From assembly GCA_009833045.1 (NCBI GenBank), contig WUUP01000006.1, positions 211,369-275,368 on the forward strand: 64,000 nucleotides of DNA. The letters are read 5' to 3'. A program made the translations under genes and the position numbers. Source of the stretch: Saprospirales bacterium GYS_P2D. Lineage in GTDB: Bacteria > Bacteroidota > Bacteroidia > Chitinophagales > Saprospiraceae. The notes beneath the pieces were generated by a model that was given only the letters and a program-made list of their open reading frames with translations, ran no database searches and was not told the origin of the DNA. Positions 11,001 to 20,019 of the stretch are shown here, one piece after another. Numbering within the stretch: position 1 is the first letter of the stretch; every line of letters begins with the position of its first letter.

Positions 11001-14000
11001 GGTTTTAGCTCAGGACATCACCGTCTATCTCAATGAGACAGGTAGCGCCGCTATCTTAGCTTCAGATGTAGATGCTGGTAGTACTGATAATTGTGGTATT
11101 GATCAGATATACCTGGACAAGAATGTATTCTGCTGTATTGCTACCGATAGTGTGAGATTAACGGTAGTCGATTTTGCAGGCAATGAGGCATTTGAATATG
11201 CGCAGGTGACTATAGTGGATACCATAGCAGGTATTTTGGAGCTTCAGACAGATACATTGGTGCTGAATGAAGCTGGCACTGCTACTCTCAATACAGCACC
11301 TCAGATAGAGTTATTTTATGATGGTTTTGAGTCAGATTCCATATCTGATATTGCTACAGGTACTGATGTATTGACTAATTGGTTAGTCTTGGATAGTTCT
11401 TTTGTCGATGTTTTCGCTCCTAATCAATTTGGCTTGGGCTTTTGCTCGCAGTCAGTAGATTTAGCAGGTGCTGTTGCCAGCGCCATTATTGAGCTGAAAA
11501 ACCCTATCAACATATTAAATGAAGGATATAGACTGTCATTTGATGCCATAGGTAATAATGGAGATGCTGCTGGACATGTAGAGATCTATTATAATACTCC
11601 TGGCGGTCCAATATTTCTGTTAGATACTATCTTGACAGAGTTTGTGGGATATCCTCAGTCCGAGTATTTTGCCTTTGATATCAGTCTTAATTCAGCGAAT
11701 GCCTCTGAAGACATTTTTATACGATTTTCAGAGACGAGTATCGACTCGAGGCCCAATAGCGGGATGACTATTGATGATGTCAGATTCACCCAAAATGGAT
11801 CTGGTATAATAAAATACTTATCAACTGTCTGCGATGCTAATAGTATATCTACAGATGCTCCTGCTTCATATGGCCTAAGCGATATAGGTGATCAGTTAGT
11901 CACTGTCACGATGGATGATGGTCAGGGGAATAGCATCGTCAAATCAACAGTCGTGACTATCACTGATGCAGCGTTTGAGCCATTAGTCTGTGAGGCGATC
12001 GTGGAGAGAACGGTCACGTGTAGCGATGGAACTGATGGTGCTGTCACGGTGATGGCTACTGGCGGTGCTCCTATAGTGGTGACTGGCCAGTTAGGCGAGG
12101 CTAAAACTATAGCCGGCGCCAGCTCTGATGATATGTTCGATAATTTTGGAGGGCCATTTACCCTTGACTTTAGTGATGGTACCTCTGGAGACGAATTTGA
12201 GATGGCCGGATGGACTTGGTCAGGTCTTTCGGCTACTGGTATCAGCTATCTCAATGGACAATATGCAGAGGGGCATAAGCGGGATTTGGTATTAATTATG
12301 AATGGAGCTTCATTTGGAGGTGGTGTCGCACCAAAACGCATCAGCCAAACGCTAAATGATAGTTTGACCTATGGTGTCAGCTATGAGCTCAGCATGGATA
12401 TAGGCCAGCGAAATGACAATGTAGCGCCACCACCACCAATCTTAGAGCTTTATGTGGGTGATGAATTATTGATTCCAGATACCACATCACCTGTCAATTA
12501 TGTGCGAGGCGAATATCGACCTTATACTAAGAGATATACAGTCAGTGATACATCATTAGCAGGATTATTGACCATACGATTGGGTATAGATAGTACCGTG
12601 ACAGGCGGGCAGCAGATCAATATTGACAATGTAACACTGACAGCAGATGGACAGGCTATCGATATTATCAATGCAGACTTTGAGACTCTCTACAAGAAAG
12701 GTCGATACAACTATAGCTGGAATACCATACCTGAGCAGACCAGCCAGACTGCCGATAGTCTGGGTATAGGTACCTATGAAGTCACTGTCACAGATCAGAG
12801 AGGAAATAACACTACATGTCAGGTGGTTTTGACAGATCTCGATACCGTACCGCCAGGTGTCATTACTCAAGATGTTAGTATCTATTTAGATCAAAATGGA
12901 ACTGCCAGTATTACGCCAGAGCTGATAGATGCGGGTAGTAGTGATAACTGTACTGTGGATTCTTTAGCTATAGACATATCCGATTTTGACTGTGATGATC
13001 TGGGGGCAAACGTTGTTTTACTCACGGCCTATGACCAGACGGATAATTTTGATTCAGAAGTAGCTACTGTGACCGTACTCGATACTTTGGCACCGTCGTT
13101 GGAGGTCGTGCAGAGTACATTATCTCAAGGATCAAGTAATCAACAGGATTTTGTTATAACGGAGACTGTCACCGTACTTCAAGATTTATATTTGGAGGTA
13201 CTTGAGGTTAGTATTGGACGAAACTTTACGGGTTCGCCACCGAATGATGGCTTGCCATTTAAGGCAAGTATTTTGGATGTGAACAATGTCGAGCTGGGTT
13301 CGGTGACCGATAGTAGTTATTTCTCCTTTGAGGATTTTGATTTCACTTCTCAAGGTTTGTACCTGTCACCGGGTACTTATAGAATTCGATTAGATGGATT
13401 GGGTACGAGATTCGCTTGGCGTTATCAGGGCTCGACATTAGGTCCTCTACAGTATGCTTTAAATGGATCTACATGTCCATTTGATGTTACGCTAAATGCT
13501 GATCTTGGTGAATGTGGAGCTACCTACTCATTTAGTGTTCCTACGGCAGAAGATAATTGTAATGGATCTATCACTGGTACTCAGATAGCTGGACTTGCCA
13601 GTGGTTCAGAGTTTCCAGTTGGGATCACGACTAATACTTTCGAGTTTATCGATAGTAGCGGCAATGTGCAGACTTGTAGCTTTGATGTCATCGTGACTAA
13701 TAGCAATGTGGCGACAGCTAATCCGAGCAATGATTGCGATACGACATACTATGTAGTAGCACCGACTGCAGCAGGTACGAATGTGTCATATCCTATTCCA
13801 TCATGGTTTGACATTTGTGTCTCTGCTACTCCGATTTCAGGTACCTTAGTCAATGGCTTTGGCAATAATGTAACGGATACATTTCCACTTGGCCTGACGA
13901 CCGTCATTTATGAATTTTATGCGAGCAATGGAGATACTCTGGAATGTATTTTTGATGTATTCGTCAGTGAGGCATGTGACGCTGTTGGTATGACTAACTG

Positions 14001-15642
14001 TGTAGAAAATCAAATGATTGATGGAGGTAGGATCAATGAAGTTTTTGGGACGTCAAATGGGAGTACATATCAATCTGATGGCGGATGGCAGTCCTATGTA
14101 GCCACAGATTATGAAATATTAAAGGGAATAGATGTTGAGCTTAGCAGATATGCTAATTATGTAGATTCGTCCATAATAGCTACGATCTACAGTGGTACAG
14201 GGACATCAGGTACTGTCCTTTTAAGAGATACGATAGCCAGCTACGATGGAGGATATATCGATTTTTCTAATAGCACTTTCGTGGAATTCTTCCCTGGTAT
14301 GAGTTACACTTTGCAGATGTCGATACCGAGCGGCAATAATAATTATCGCTGGAGCTTGTCAGATGCCTTTATGGGAGCCCCTCCAAGCGCTTTGACTAAT
14401 AATTTACTGAATATGACGGTCTATGTGAAAACTTGTACTACCGTCGATGAACTCACTCCACCTATTGTCACGGGCTATGGTCCAGAGGGGAGCAGTATCT
14501 ATCTTGATCAAAACGCCCATATCAGTGCAGATCAGCCTGTGGTGCCTCAGAGTGGGTCTTATACCATCAGTGTATGGGCTAAGCAGCTCGAAGAACAAAC
14601 TGGATATGTCGAGATATTGTCTCAAAGTAGGCAGCTATATATCGGACATGCATCCGACATTGACGCAGATGTAGCAGGTGAAATCAGATTAGGTGACAAT
14701 TTTGGTCCAACTGGTGTTTTATTCCCGACAGATGGCGAGTGGCATAATTACACATTAGTGAGAGATGAATCAGCTAATGATACCTACTTCTATCTCGATG
14801 GAGTGCTCAGAAAGCGACTCGGAAGATTGATTGCGAGCCCTATTAGTGCTGGAGAGCCAGATGATTTCATTATTGGAGCACAGTTCGTAGGAGGTACTGA
14901 ATTATTTGATGGATTAATAGATGAGATCAGAATTTGGAATATTCCATTGTCAGCCGAACAGGTTTGTGATAATCTCAATAGTGAGCTGAATGGGAGTGAA
15001 ATGGGGCTGGTAGAATACTATGATTTTGAGACTACTGGATATAGCTTGCGAGCTGATCTTAATTACAATGTGAACATTAGTGGCCTAAATAATGCTTCTC
15101 AAAGCTTCATACAGACTGCAGCGAATGAACCACAATTTGTTGAATCTATCGATGTTATAGGAGAATGGCAGTTATTGAATTCAATGATAGTCACCGAATA
15201 TGATCAGTTCACTGAGTATTTTTTAGACGAAGTGCCAAATAGCATTTCTTGGACAACTGATGATTTGGGCATTGGCCCTCTTTGTACGACTATTATTGAT
15301 GTCGATGTGACAAGCTGTGAGATTTCTATAGCCCCAGACTCTAAGAGTACTGCCAATGTCAGAAGTCAAGCTCCAAAATCTCAGGATACCGAACTGACTC
15401 TCAGCCTCTCTCCTAATCCAGCGACTCAGTTTGTAGATCTCATCATAGATGGATTAGAGGAGGATGCGCAGCTACGAGTGATGGATGTGTCTGGGCGATT
15501 AGTGAGTCAGCAGGTGATACCGGCTCGAGCGAGAAAACTGACTATCGATGTAGGTGATGCAGCCTATGCTAATGGGATGTATCTGATACATCTTAGAACT
15601 CGAGATAGGACGATCATCCAGCGACTGATAGTGAATAAATAA
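5080..15642 (+). CDS. Giant T9SS-exported protein: subtilase/sedolisin-like domain, MBG folds, LSLVN hexapeptide array, LamG, sorting domain
   Basis: A 3520-aa exported multidomain protein. In order: signal peptide (about 1-29, ending W-G-Q); two similar beta-sandwich modules (about 30-170 and 245-375, both with A-D-G-A-P-D-G-R) separated by an Asp-rich, thrombospondin-3-like calcium-binding linker; a subtilisin-fold domain (about 500-950) with Asp536 (ISDS), Asn657 (SAGN) and Ser884 (SGTSAAAPH). In place of the usual HGT motif there is D-E-G-R-A-M with Glu576, which recalls the Ser-Glu-Asp logic of S53 sedolisins. Then come MBG-like Ig folds (from about 1048), a hexapeptide array of G/A-L-S-L-V-N (1248-1751), more MBG folds, HYR-like repeats with SDNC motifs, a LamG-like domain (about 3137-3317) and a T9SS type A sorting domain (about 3441-3520, SPNP start, ending RLIVNK). 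A hairpin terminator follows directly. Surface adhesin/protease is an inference. Confidence 0.88.
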   Translation: MNPVITQIRQYAVIVSMIILCIFPSDIWGQCDHPIDINGDLVSSFGVSQSSRADGAPDGRYTNDISGFDYLKLKYRSGLDEEVPATLCLTVAFDDKDSYLNIQIEEDYFRIDTLIKNPTGDVRRRAQQICIPVVVQGDIEIIVKHEIESGNAGMRMDGSILSYCPCDLMDASQDCDGDGITNGEDLAPDDPCTADGQIDGDEPAGWVALPSNDCDQDGYTQGGNDADQDDFDSCIDENGNVNTPACQCEGEFIDTSGSYVTASGIVNANNADGAPDGRFTNTISNRDELILQVDLGADTVSGEFCVVAAFNNYWGAITFTINGESTELSNPSGNFFRDAQNVCIPISGSGLIEIKIKETGLGNIRIDGSTLEYCIPEESEGSIIPDYDAPVVGKTNDILWPALETLAEKIDSDTSVVDEITQSTFVYQFMNGMVLIEVIAKAGQFEEASRILDSLGLTARIDNGTNDLIISGCFPLTNLSALNQFDEYLQFARPIYRPILDKGLVTSQGDVPQGSRFVRGGYSLDGEGVRIGVISDSYDRKTEEGQAQIDISNGDLPETGVGLLNDESIRSGLTDEGRAMLQIVHDVAPGAELYFETGFESAGAFAKSIRDLDVAGCDIIVDDITYITEPFFQDGMVAQAVDDVVDNGTIYVSSAGNYGENSYESTFAPLPFQTIPDGVDGLPHDFGDGDIMQSITLDPGKYTVALHWDDVYYSLGQDAEGARHDLDIYLVGDDGRVLYNTNRNNIGEDPIEVMDFEVNKTISNVNIMITNATPGDLEPIRFKYIFFRGTGVDFNEYQQGTSTIVGHANAKGAIAVGAVLYSNTPAYGKEATAASFSSRGGTIIDGEDRMKPEICAPNGVNTTVDLGGVGDFDGDGFPNFSGTSAAAPHVAGALALIIEGRRKYLGEETPPALMKELIQSTALEMYDTGYDRISGAGLLQTQGVLLDIANPVPELMAYDLPIDFDSATIGTAEFELVISGDYLTDSTMVMFGEQMLETEMMGDSMVMAIIPTFDPADSTIVSLFNPPITDAAVDGGSSNGFAFIDPVKTILTLSVNNEKRKYGEANPTFSLSIDGLPDGVSPEDEGLDAIVPTISTTADILSLPGLYSISLDAISVPATLSSRYDFRLSGGALTVEKMPLTIQPDSVQIVYGDTIPEISFLYTFGGMPADEVALRSALDATYRSTLVDGLALADGFTLYNALNQAIETVEYISFLQAISLVDSLVLVEDALLVSALIDAGALPTGATLADALSLVNGLSLVNGLSLVNGLSLVNNLGVSFDTEITVVNGLSLVNGLSLVNALELKLSGAQLTEALSLVNGLSLVNSLSLVNGGTLFDALSLVNSLSLVNSLEVESLTEALSLVNGLSLVNGLSLVNNGQLVDGLSLVNGSISETDALSLVNGLSLVNGLSLVNGLSLVNDLGVLDDVKLIDALSLVNGLSLVNDELLVNALSLVNAGVDNLADALSLVNGLSLVNGLSLVNTDELVDGLSLVNTIDNQQRALNTVEGIRIDAVVDIETALGLKLSGTELTNALSLVNGLSLVNGLSLVNGLSLVNDEILVNALSLVNGVEITDGLSLVNGLSLVNGLSLVNSESLANALGASLTDALSLVNAMPITDGLSLVNALNLVNGLSLVNANAMISLEAETNGLSLVNDDARVNGLSLVNALSLVNGTSVVDGLSLVNALSLVNGLSLVNGLSLVNGLSLVNGAPIVDDIGVTDGLSLVNGLSLVNGVEVKLADALSLVNGLSLVNADGSTVASPIERSVVIAAAQDSIRELNPINLLTGYEVGTHWIVPGTFVSDRYEISYLPGRVDIDTSALVITVDSAIVQYGYDLPAFSAQVSGLIPGDSVEIAFEVIGYDGSIGTYDLVASVDEDNYSVIISNSVLTVVPARIGITTLDETINCGDDLPLFSSIIVGSSDTVELDYIITDQFGGPYTGDVGVYDVYATPLDTVNYSVLFSSIATLTVEDLEPPTVLAQDITVYLNETGSAAILASDVDAGSTDNCGIDQIYLDKNVFCCIATDSVRLTVVDFAGNEAFEYAQVTIVDTIAGILELQTDTLVLNEAGTATLNTAPQIELFYDGFESDSISDIATGTDVLTNWLVLDSSFVDVFAPNQFGLGFCSQSVDLAGAVASAIIELKNPINILNEGYRLSFDAIGNNGDAAGHVEIYYNTPGGPIFLLDTILTEFVGYPQSEYFAFDISLNSANASEDIFIRFSETSIDSRPNSGMTIDDVRFTQNGSGIIKYLSTVCDANSISTDAPASYGLSDIGDQLVTVTMDDGQGNSIVKSTVVTITDAAFEPLVCEAIVERTVTCSDGTDGAVTVMATGGAPIVVTGQLGEAKTIAGASSDDMFDNFGGPFTLDFSDGTSGDEFEMAGWTWSGLSATGISYLNGQYAEGHKRDLVLIMNGASFGGGVAPKRISQTLNDSLTYGVSYELSMDIGQRNDNVAPPPPILELYVGDELLIPDTTSPVNYVRGEYRPYTKRYTVSDTSLAGLLTIRLGIDSTVTGGQQINIDNVTLTADGQAIDIINADFETLYKKGRYNYSWNTIPEQTSQTADSLGIGTYEVTVTDQRGNNTTCQVVLTDLDTVPPGVITQDVSIYLDQNGTASITPELIDAGSSDNCTVDSLAIDISDFDCDDLGANVVLLTAYDQTDNFDSEVATVTVLDTLAPSLEVVQSTLSQGSSNQQDFVITETVTVLQDLYLEVLEVSIGRNFTGSPPNDGLPFKASILDVNNVELGSVTDSSYFSFEDFDFTSQGLYLSPGTYRIRLDGLGTRFAWRYQGSTLGPLQYALNGSTCPFDVTLNADLGECGATYSFSVPTAEDNCNGSITGTQIAGLASGSEFPVGITTNTFEFIDSSGNVQTCSFDVIVTNSNVATANPSNDCDTTYYVVAPTAAGTNVSYPIPSWFDICVSATPISGTLVNGFGNNVTDTFPLGLTTVIYEFYASNGDTLECIFDVFVSEACDAVGMTNCVENQMIDGGRINEVFGTSNGSTYQSDGGWQSYVATDYEILKGIDVELSRYANYVDSSIIATIYSGTGTSGTVLLRDTIASYDGGYIDFSNSTFVEFFPGMSYTLQMSIPSGNNNYRWSLSDAFMGAPPSALTNNLLNMTVYVKTCTTVDELTPPIVTGYGPEGSSIYLDQNAHISADQPVVPQSGSYTISVWAKQLEEQTGYVEILSQSRQLYIGHASDIDADVAGEIRLGDNFGPTGVLFPTDGEWHNYTLVRDESANDTYFYLDGVLRKRLGRLIASPISAGEPDDFIIGAQFVGGTELFDGLIDEIRIWNIPLSAEQVCDNLNSELNGSEMGLVEYYDFETTGYSLRADLNYNVNISGLNNASQSFIQTAANEPQFVESIDVIGEWQLLNSMIVTEYDQFTEYFLDEVPNSISWTTDDLGIGPLCTTIIDVDVTSCEISIAPDSKSTANVRSQAPKSQDTELTLSLSPNPATQFVDLIIDGLEEDAQLRVMDVSGRLVSQQVIPARARKLTIDVGDAAYANGMYLIHLRTRDRTIIQRLIVNK
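8821..10332 (+). repeat. In-frame hexapeptide repeat array, about 49 copies of LSLVN
   Basis: Residues 1248-1751 of the giant protein consist mainly of the hexad G/A-L-S-L-V-N. I count 49 exact LSLVN pentads plus one LNLVN. Perfect runs of 2 to 5 units alternate with degenerate spacers, many of 12 or 18 residues, which keep the same hydrophobic pattern. Degenerate hexads also extend upstream to about nt 8630. The DNA is not a simple tandem repeat: each hexad uses its own mix of Leu, Ser, Val and Asn codons. Confidence 0.95.
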
Positions 15643-15656
15643 TAAGTAATAGCCAC

Positions 15657-15688
15657 GAGGATAGCATGACGCTATCCTCATGCTTTTT
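15657..15688 (+). terminator. Rho-independent terminator of the giant gene
   Basis: A perfect 9-bp stem GAGGATAGC / GCTATCCTC with a 5-base loop, followed by ATGCTTTTT, starting 15 bases after the stop codon at 15642. It separates the giant gene from the cyclase gene. Confidence 0.85.
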
Positions 15689-15729
15689 AGTATATTGAGT
15701 GAATTATAAAAATGTAATCAATCAAAAAA

Positions 15730-17721
15730 GTGAAACCTATTCCGTTTCTCCAGCGTGTATCACTCCTCAGCTGTTTATTTTTGATGGTAGGCTCCATCTG
15801 CCTATACGGACAGCAGGATGAGCTTGATTCGCTAAAAGCTATATTGGCCTCCGAGCCAGATGACGAGACCACTCTCAGTACTCTGGTCTCCCTATCATCT
15901 AAGCTATATCGAGCCGATCCTGATGAGGGGATCCGCTACGCTACGCAGGCTGAAGAGCTCGCTATCCAGATGGATGATAAGAAGACATTAGCCTTAGCAC
16001 TTAAAAATATTGGCTTAGGCTATTATTTTAAGTCAAACTTTAATGAAGCGGTCATCCACTGGAATGAATCCCTCGACTACTATAAAGAGATAGAAGATGT
16101 CACCGGTATCAGTAATCTACTGAGCAACCTCGGGGCTGTATATGAGAGTCAGGCGGACTATAGCACTGCGCTGGAGTATGGGGTAGAGGGACTACGATAT
16201 GCACGGCAGGCGGGAGATCAGCTGAGGATAGCCACTTCTCTGATCAACATAGCTACGATATATGCAGAGGACGAAAAGACCAGACCGCAGGCCCGAGAGA
16301 CATTAGAAGAGGCGATCAATATCAGTCAGGGACTCAATGCTCCAGATCTCACAGGTACCGCTGCTTTCAATCTCGGAGAACTCCTGCTCAATGAAGGTCA
16401 AGCCAAAGAGGCGTTGCCATATTTTGAAAAAGCTTTGAGCGACTTTTCTGCTATCGGAATAGGGCATACCTCTACTCCTCTCAACTATATGAGTAAGGCA
16501 TATGTGGTCTTGGGTGACTATCAAAAAGCACTGGACTATGCGGATCAGTCATATGACGCCGCAGTAGAGGCTGACTCTAAGATTGAGATGGCGCAGGCGG
16601 CGCTGTCCACCGGGGATATCTATCAATTCCTAAATCTTCCAAACTACGCTATCAAGGCCTATAGTGGCGCAGAGGCAATATCTAAAGAACTCAATACTAA
16701 TAAAGAATTAGCAGAGGCTTATGACGGATTAGCTGAGGTGTATGCTGGTATAGGTAGTTATCGCAGCGCTTTTGACTATCAAAATCAATACAAAGAAATC
16801 AGCGAGCAGATTCGATCTGCAGAGTACGATGAGATCGTGAATAAACTTAGATTTCAGCTCGATCTCGAGACCAAAGAGAAAGAAATCGAGATCCTAAGTC
16901 GTGATAATGCGCTGAAAGAAGCAGAAATCACACGAGCAGGTATGATCCAGCGATTTTTAATATCACTGGGAGTACTCTTGCTATTGATCATTGGTGGTGT
17001 GTCGTATTTCTATCGGATCATCAGAGAAGAGAGAAATCGCTTTGAAAAAATATTGCTCAATATCCTGCCTCAGGATACTGCTGATGAGCTACAAGCCAAA
17101 GGCTACGTTGAGGCTAAGAAATTTGACCAGACTACTGTGCTTTTTACTGATTTTAAAGGATTCACCTCTATGAGTGAGTCACTATCTCCAGAAGAGATAG
17201 TGAAGAGTATCGACTACTATTTTAGCAAGTTTGATGAGATCATCGGTCGATATAATCTTGAGAAAATAAAGACTATCGGGGATGCCTATATGTGCGCAGG
17301 TGGACTACCGGTCAAGAATCAGACGAATGCCAAAGATGCTGTATTAGCGGGATTAGAGATTTTGTCTTTTGTCAAAGAAGTGGCGGCTAATCCTCCATCA
17401 GGTATTCATCCATTGGAGGTGAGAATAGGTATCAATACAGGGAGTATAGTAGCTGGAGTCGTTGGTACTAAGAAGTTTCAGTACGATATATGGGGTAATA
17501 CGGTCAATGTGGCATCACGTATGGAGTCAGCATGTGAGACGGGTAAAATTAATATCTCAGACCGCACTTATGAATTGATCAAAGATGAGTTCGCATGTAC
17601 CTATAGAGGAGAGGTAGAGGTCAAAAATGGTCTCAAGCTAAAAATGTACTATGTCGACAATGAAGAGTACAAAGAGTTCAAACATAACTTTGACTTCACT
17701 AAGAAAAATATACTTAACTGA
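15730..17721 (+). CDS. TPR-repeat membrane adenylate cyclase (class III)
   Basis: A predicted receptor-type cyclase making cAMP. A GTG start at 15730 is chosen because no in-frame ATG exists upstream and it begins a good signal peptide (to about residue 28, Y-G-Q-Q). Tetratricopeptide repeats fill about 35-360 and would be periplasmic. A coiled-coil segment (about 365-400), one transmembrane helix (about 405-428) and a short linker lead to a C-terminal class III cyclase domain. Catalytic residues are complete: metal-binding Asp474 (FTDFKGFT) and Asp518 (TIGDAY), adenine-selecting Lys514 and Asp586 (YDIWGN), and the Asn593/Arg597 pair (NVASR). The Lys/Asp pair argues for ATP over GTP as substrate. 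It converges on the DUF5916 gene with 7 bases between. The signal read by the TPR domain is unknown. Confidence 0.9.
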   Translation: MKPIPFLQRVSLLSCLFLMVGSICLYGQQDELDSLKAILASEPDDETTLSTLVSLSSKLYRADPDEGIRYATQAEELAIQMDDKKTLALALKNIGLGYYFKSNFNEAVIHWNESLDYYKEIEDVTGISNLLSNLGAVYESQADYSTALEYGVEGLRYARQAGDQLRIATSLINIATIYAEDEKTRPQARETLEEAINISQGLNAPDLTGTAAFNLGELLLNEGQAKEALPYFEKALSDFSAIGIGHTSTPLNYMSKAYVVLGDYQKALDYADQSYDAAVEADSKIEMAQAALSTGDIYQFLNLPNYAIKAYSGAEAISKELNTNKELAEAYDGLAEVYAGIGSYRSAFDYQNQYKEISEQIRSAEYDEIVNKLRFQLDLETKEKEIEILSRDNALKEAEITRAGMIQRFLISLGVLLLLIIGGVSYFYRIIREERNRFEKILLNILPQDTADELQAKGYVEAKKFDQTTVLFTDFKGFTSMSESLSPEEIVKSIDYYFSKFDEIIGRYNLEKIKTIGDAYMCAGGLPVKNQTNAKDAVLAGLEILSFVKEVAANPPSGIHPLEVRIGINTGSIVAGVVGTKKFQYDIWGNTVNVASRMESACETGKINISDRTYELIKDEFACTYRGEVEVKNGLKLKMYYVDNEEYKEFKHNFDFTKKNILN

Positions 17722-17728
17722 TAAAGTC

Positions 17729-19933
17729 TTACGGTCTGAAGGTATAGGAGTACTTCACCCGTAGGCTACTGATATTAGTACGAGGGAGTTCAGGATTGAG
17801 TCGCAGGAGATCTGTATTGACATCGCCGTTGTACACGATGAATAGGTCATTTCCTTCTGCGGGGTTATATCTCAGTCTTAGGTTGCCTGAGAAATTTTTA
17901 CTTTGATTATTGTATTGGATCAATGAGGCTACCGATAGCTGGGTAGTAAACATATATAGCGCCTTGATACGAGCCAAGTATATACTGACTTCTTGATCTC
18001 TGCTGTCAAATTTAATTTTATTGTATTGTAATAGCCCAGATAACTCGAGTGATGATGACAGGTTCATATTTGGCGCTAAGCCAAAGGTATAGATCTTACC
18101 ATCATAAAAGTTGCCACCGGAGATTTCGATTTCGCTTTGTATAGCTCTGACAGAGCTTGTCGCAATATTGAGCGAATATCCTAAGCAATCATATCTCCCA
18201 ACTGGAATGATAACCTCATCGGCCAGCTCAAAAGGCTCTACGAGCTGCTCTATACTGGGTCGTAGCCCTATCTGAAAGCCCCAAGTCTTCTTAGCAGATA
18301 GCTGATATCCGATATTCCATGAGGCAGACTGGATGTCTCCAGTATCATTGTCCCAATGTGCCGATCCTCGGCTATATGGCCCATGTCTGAATATGAAAGA
18401 TTGGCTGCCCGGTTGCCAGCCGTATTCTACACGATTTCCTAAACGAGTATAGTTTTCTCGACGCTCAAATCCCATGCCGGGAGTAAAGTCTGCACCAGCT
18501 CTACTAAAACTCGTCCCATATCCGAATCCTCGCTGGCGACGAGTATAGAGCGCTATCCAAAATTTAGACTGATCCAAAGACATGAATCGATTGTTCTCTA
18601 TGTCATTGTCCAGGGAGGTGGCATATTTGATATCCAGATATTCTCGCCCAAACAATCGAATAATAGCATCATAACCCACATTGGTATTATAGTCTCCTTT
18701 GAGATCTGACTTATGGGTGATCAAGAATCCGGCATCTGAGTTGTCATTTATGACTTGTTTTTTGACTCTCAGGACGGATAGATTCTCTCCCTGAAAGTCG
18801 TCATCAGACGCCGTTTGCATGGACAAGAATCCGACGTCCCAGAGTCCGGCTCTCCCGACTACTCGGGCCCCTCCATAGATTCGAGTGAGGTCGTTGTCTT
18901 CATTTAGCCCGATTCTTCTACTGTAGAATAGCCGTGTCCCTTGGCCATAGCTAAAATCAAATATACCAGCACGCTCTTGGAAAAAGAGCCGTTTCTCCGG
19001 AAAGAAAAGACTAAAGCGAGTCAGGTTGACTTGCTGATCATCAGCTTCTACCTGTGCGAAGTCTGTATTGACGCTGATGTCCATTGTCCAATTCTTGCTA
19101 ATCCCATATTTGATATCGAGACCAGCTTCTGTAAGAGTGTTTCGCTCCTCTATATAAGCTGTTTCTTCTTCATTGAGCTCATTGCTCAGAGACCGACCTC
19201 CGAGTACGTATGGTGTGATATAAAATGGCTTTTGGCTTTTTATATTTCTGAAAGTGATATCATATGCCAGTGATGGCTTGAAGCTGCTCCAGTCGCCATA
19301 GTTTTGCTGTATCAGTGGAAACATGTTTTGTTCGTTTTTGCGAGCTATATATCTCCAGGTCGTCATCCCCATCGTGACTTCTTCGTCATCTTCAAATGCT
19401 AAGGTGGCGAAGGGTACTCTAAGCTCAGCCTGCCAGCCCTCATCATCTCTATGCACCTTTACATCCCAAAAGGCATTCCAATCAATATTCACAGGATTTT
19501 GACTCAATGCATCACCAAATACTGCGAGATCCCAGCGTATCCCTGTAGGAGTGGTGAAAAAGGCTAATCCATTTTCATTGTCATTATAAGTGTCGAGCAC
19601 CATGCCAAACCACTGGGTCGCCCCTGTGAGTGCATCCCTTTTTTTGGTATTTGCCATTATTTTATCTGGCTCGCTGTCTCTCATGATACCTGAGAGGTAT
19701 ACATAGTTTTCGTCGTAGGCGATACGGATTTCAGTATCTTCAGTGGGTGTGCCATTTTCTACGGGTATGATCATTTGTAGTGAAAATGGATCTATTGACT
19801 GCCATATGGCCTCATCTACTTTGCCATCAAAATTGATATCATCCTCTATAAACGTGACATAGTACTTGTCCTCTTGGCTATGGAGTATTGTGATACAGAC
19901 ACATACTGTGAAGGTCATTATTAGGCTTCGCAT
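17729..19933 (-). CDS. DUF5916 outer-membrane beta-barrel protein with CBM9-like N-terminal domain
   Basis: A predicted outer-membrane protein. The ATG at 19933 is preferred to the TTG at 19960 because it starts a clear signal peptide (MRSLIMTFTVC). After cleavage near H-S-Q comes a carbohydrate-binding family 9-like sandwich (about 25-215; hallmarks INFDGKVDEAIWQ and AYDENYVYLSG). A long C-terminal region then has alternating hydrophobic beta-strands and ends in Tyr-Thr-Phe-Arg-Pro, as expected of a beta-barrel. This arrangement is that of DUF5916 proteins, widespread in Bacteroidota, with no established biochemical role. Ligand uptake or surface glycan binding is only suggested by the CBM9 fold. 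Confidence 0.82.
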   Translation of the reverse strand: MRSLIMTFTVCVCITILHSQEDKYYVTFIEDDINFDGKVDEAIWQSIDPFSLQMIIPVENGTPTEDTEIRIAYDENYVYLSGIMRDSEPDKIMANTKKRDALTGATQWFGMVLDTYNDNENGLAFFTTPTGIRWDLAVFGDALSQNPVNIDWNAFWDVKVHRDDEGWQAELRVPFATLAFEDDEEVTMGMTTWRYIARKNEQNMFPLIQQNYGDWSSFKPSLAYDITFRNIKSQKPFYITPYVLGGRSLSNELNEEETAYIEERNTLTEAGLDIKYGISKNWTMDISVNTDFAQVEADDQQVNLTRFSLFFPEKRLFFQERAGIFDFSYGQGTRLFYSRRIGLNEDNDLTRIYGGARVVGRAGLWDVGFLSMQTASDDDFQGENLSVLRVKKQVINDNSDAGFLITHKSDLKGDYNTNVGYDAIIRLFGREYLDIKYATSLDNDIENNRFMSLDQSKFWIALYTRRQRGFGYGTSFSRAGADFTPGMGFERRENYTRLGNRVEYGWQPGSQSFIFRHGPYSRGSAHWDNDTGDIQSASWNIGYQLSAKKTWGFQIGLRPSIEQLVEPFELADEVIIPVGRYDCLGYSLNIATSSVRAIQSEIEISGGNFYDGKIYTFGLAPNMNLSSSLELSGLLQYNKIKFDSRDQEVSIYLARIKALYMFTTQLSVASLIQYNNQSKNFSGNLRLRYNPAEGNDLFIVYNGDVNTDLLRLNPELPRTNISSLRVKYSYTFRP

Positions 19934-20019
19934 CACTCTAAGGTAAGAAAGCTCTACCAATTGATAACGATATGATCTCTGTGAGAGAGTCCTTCTATTT
20001 TCGGGATGTGATGCTCAGA

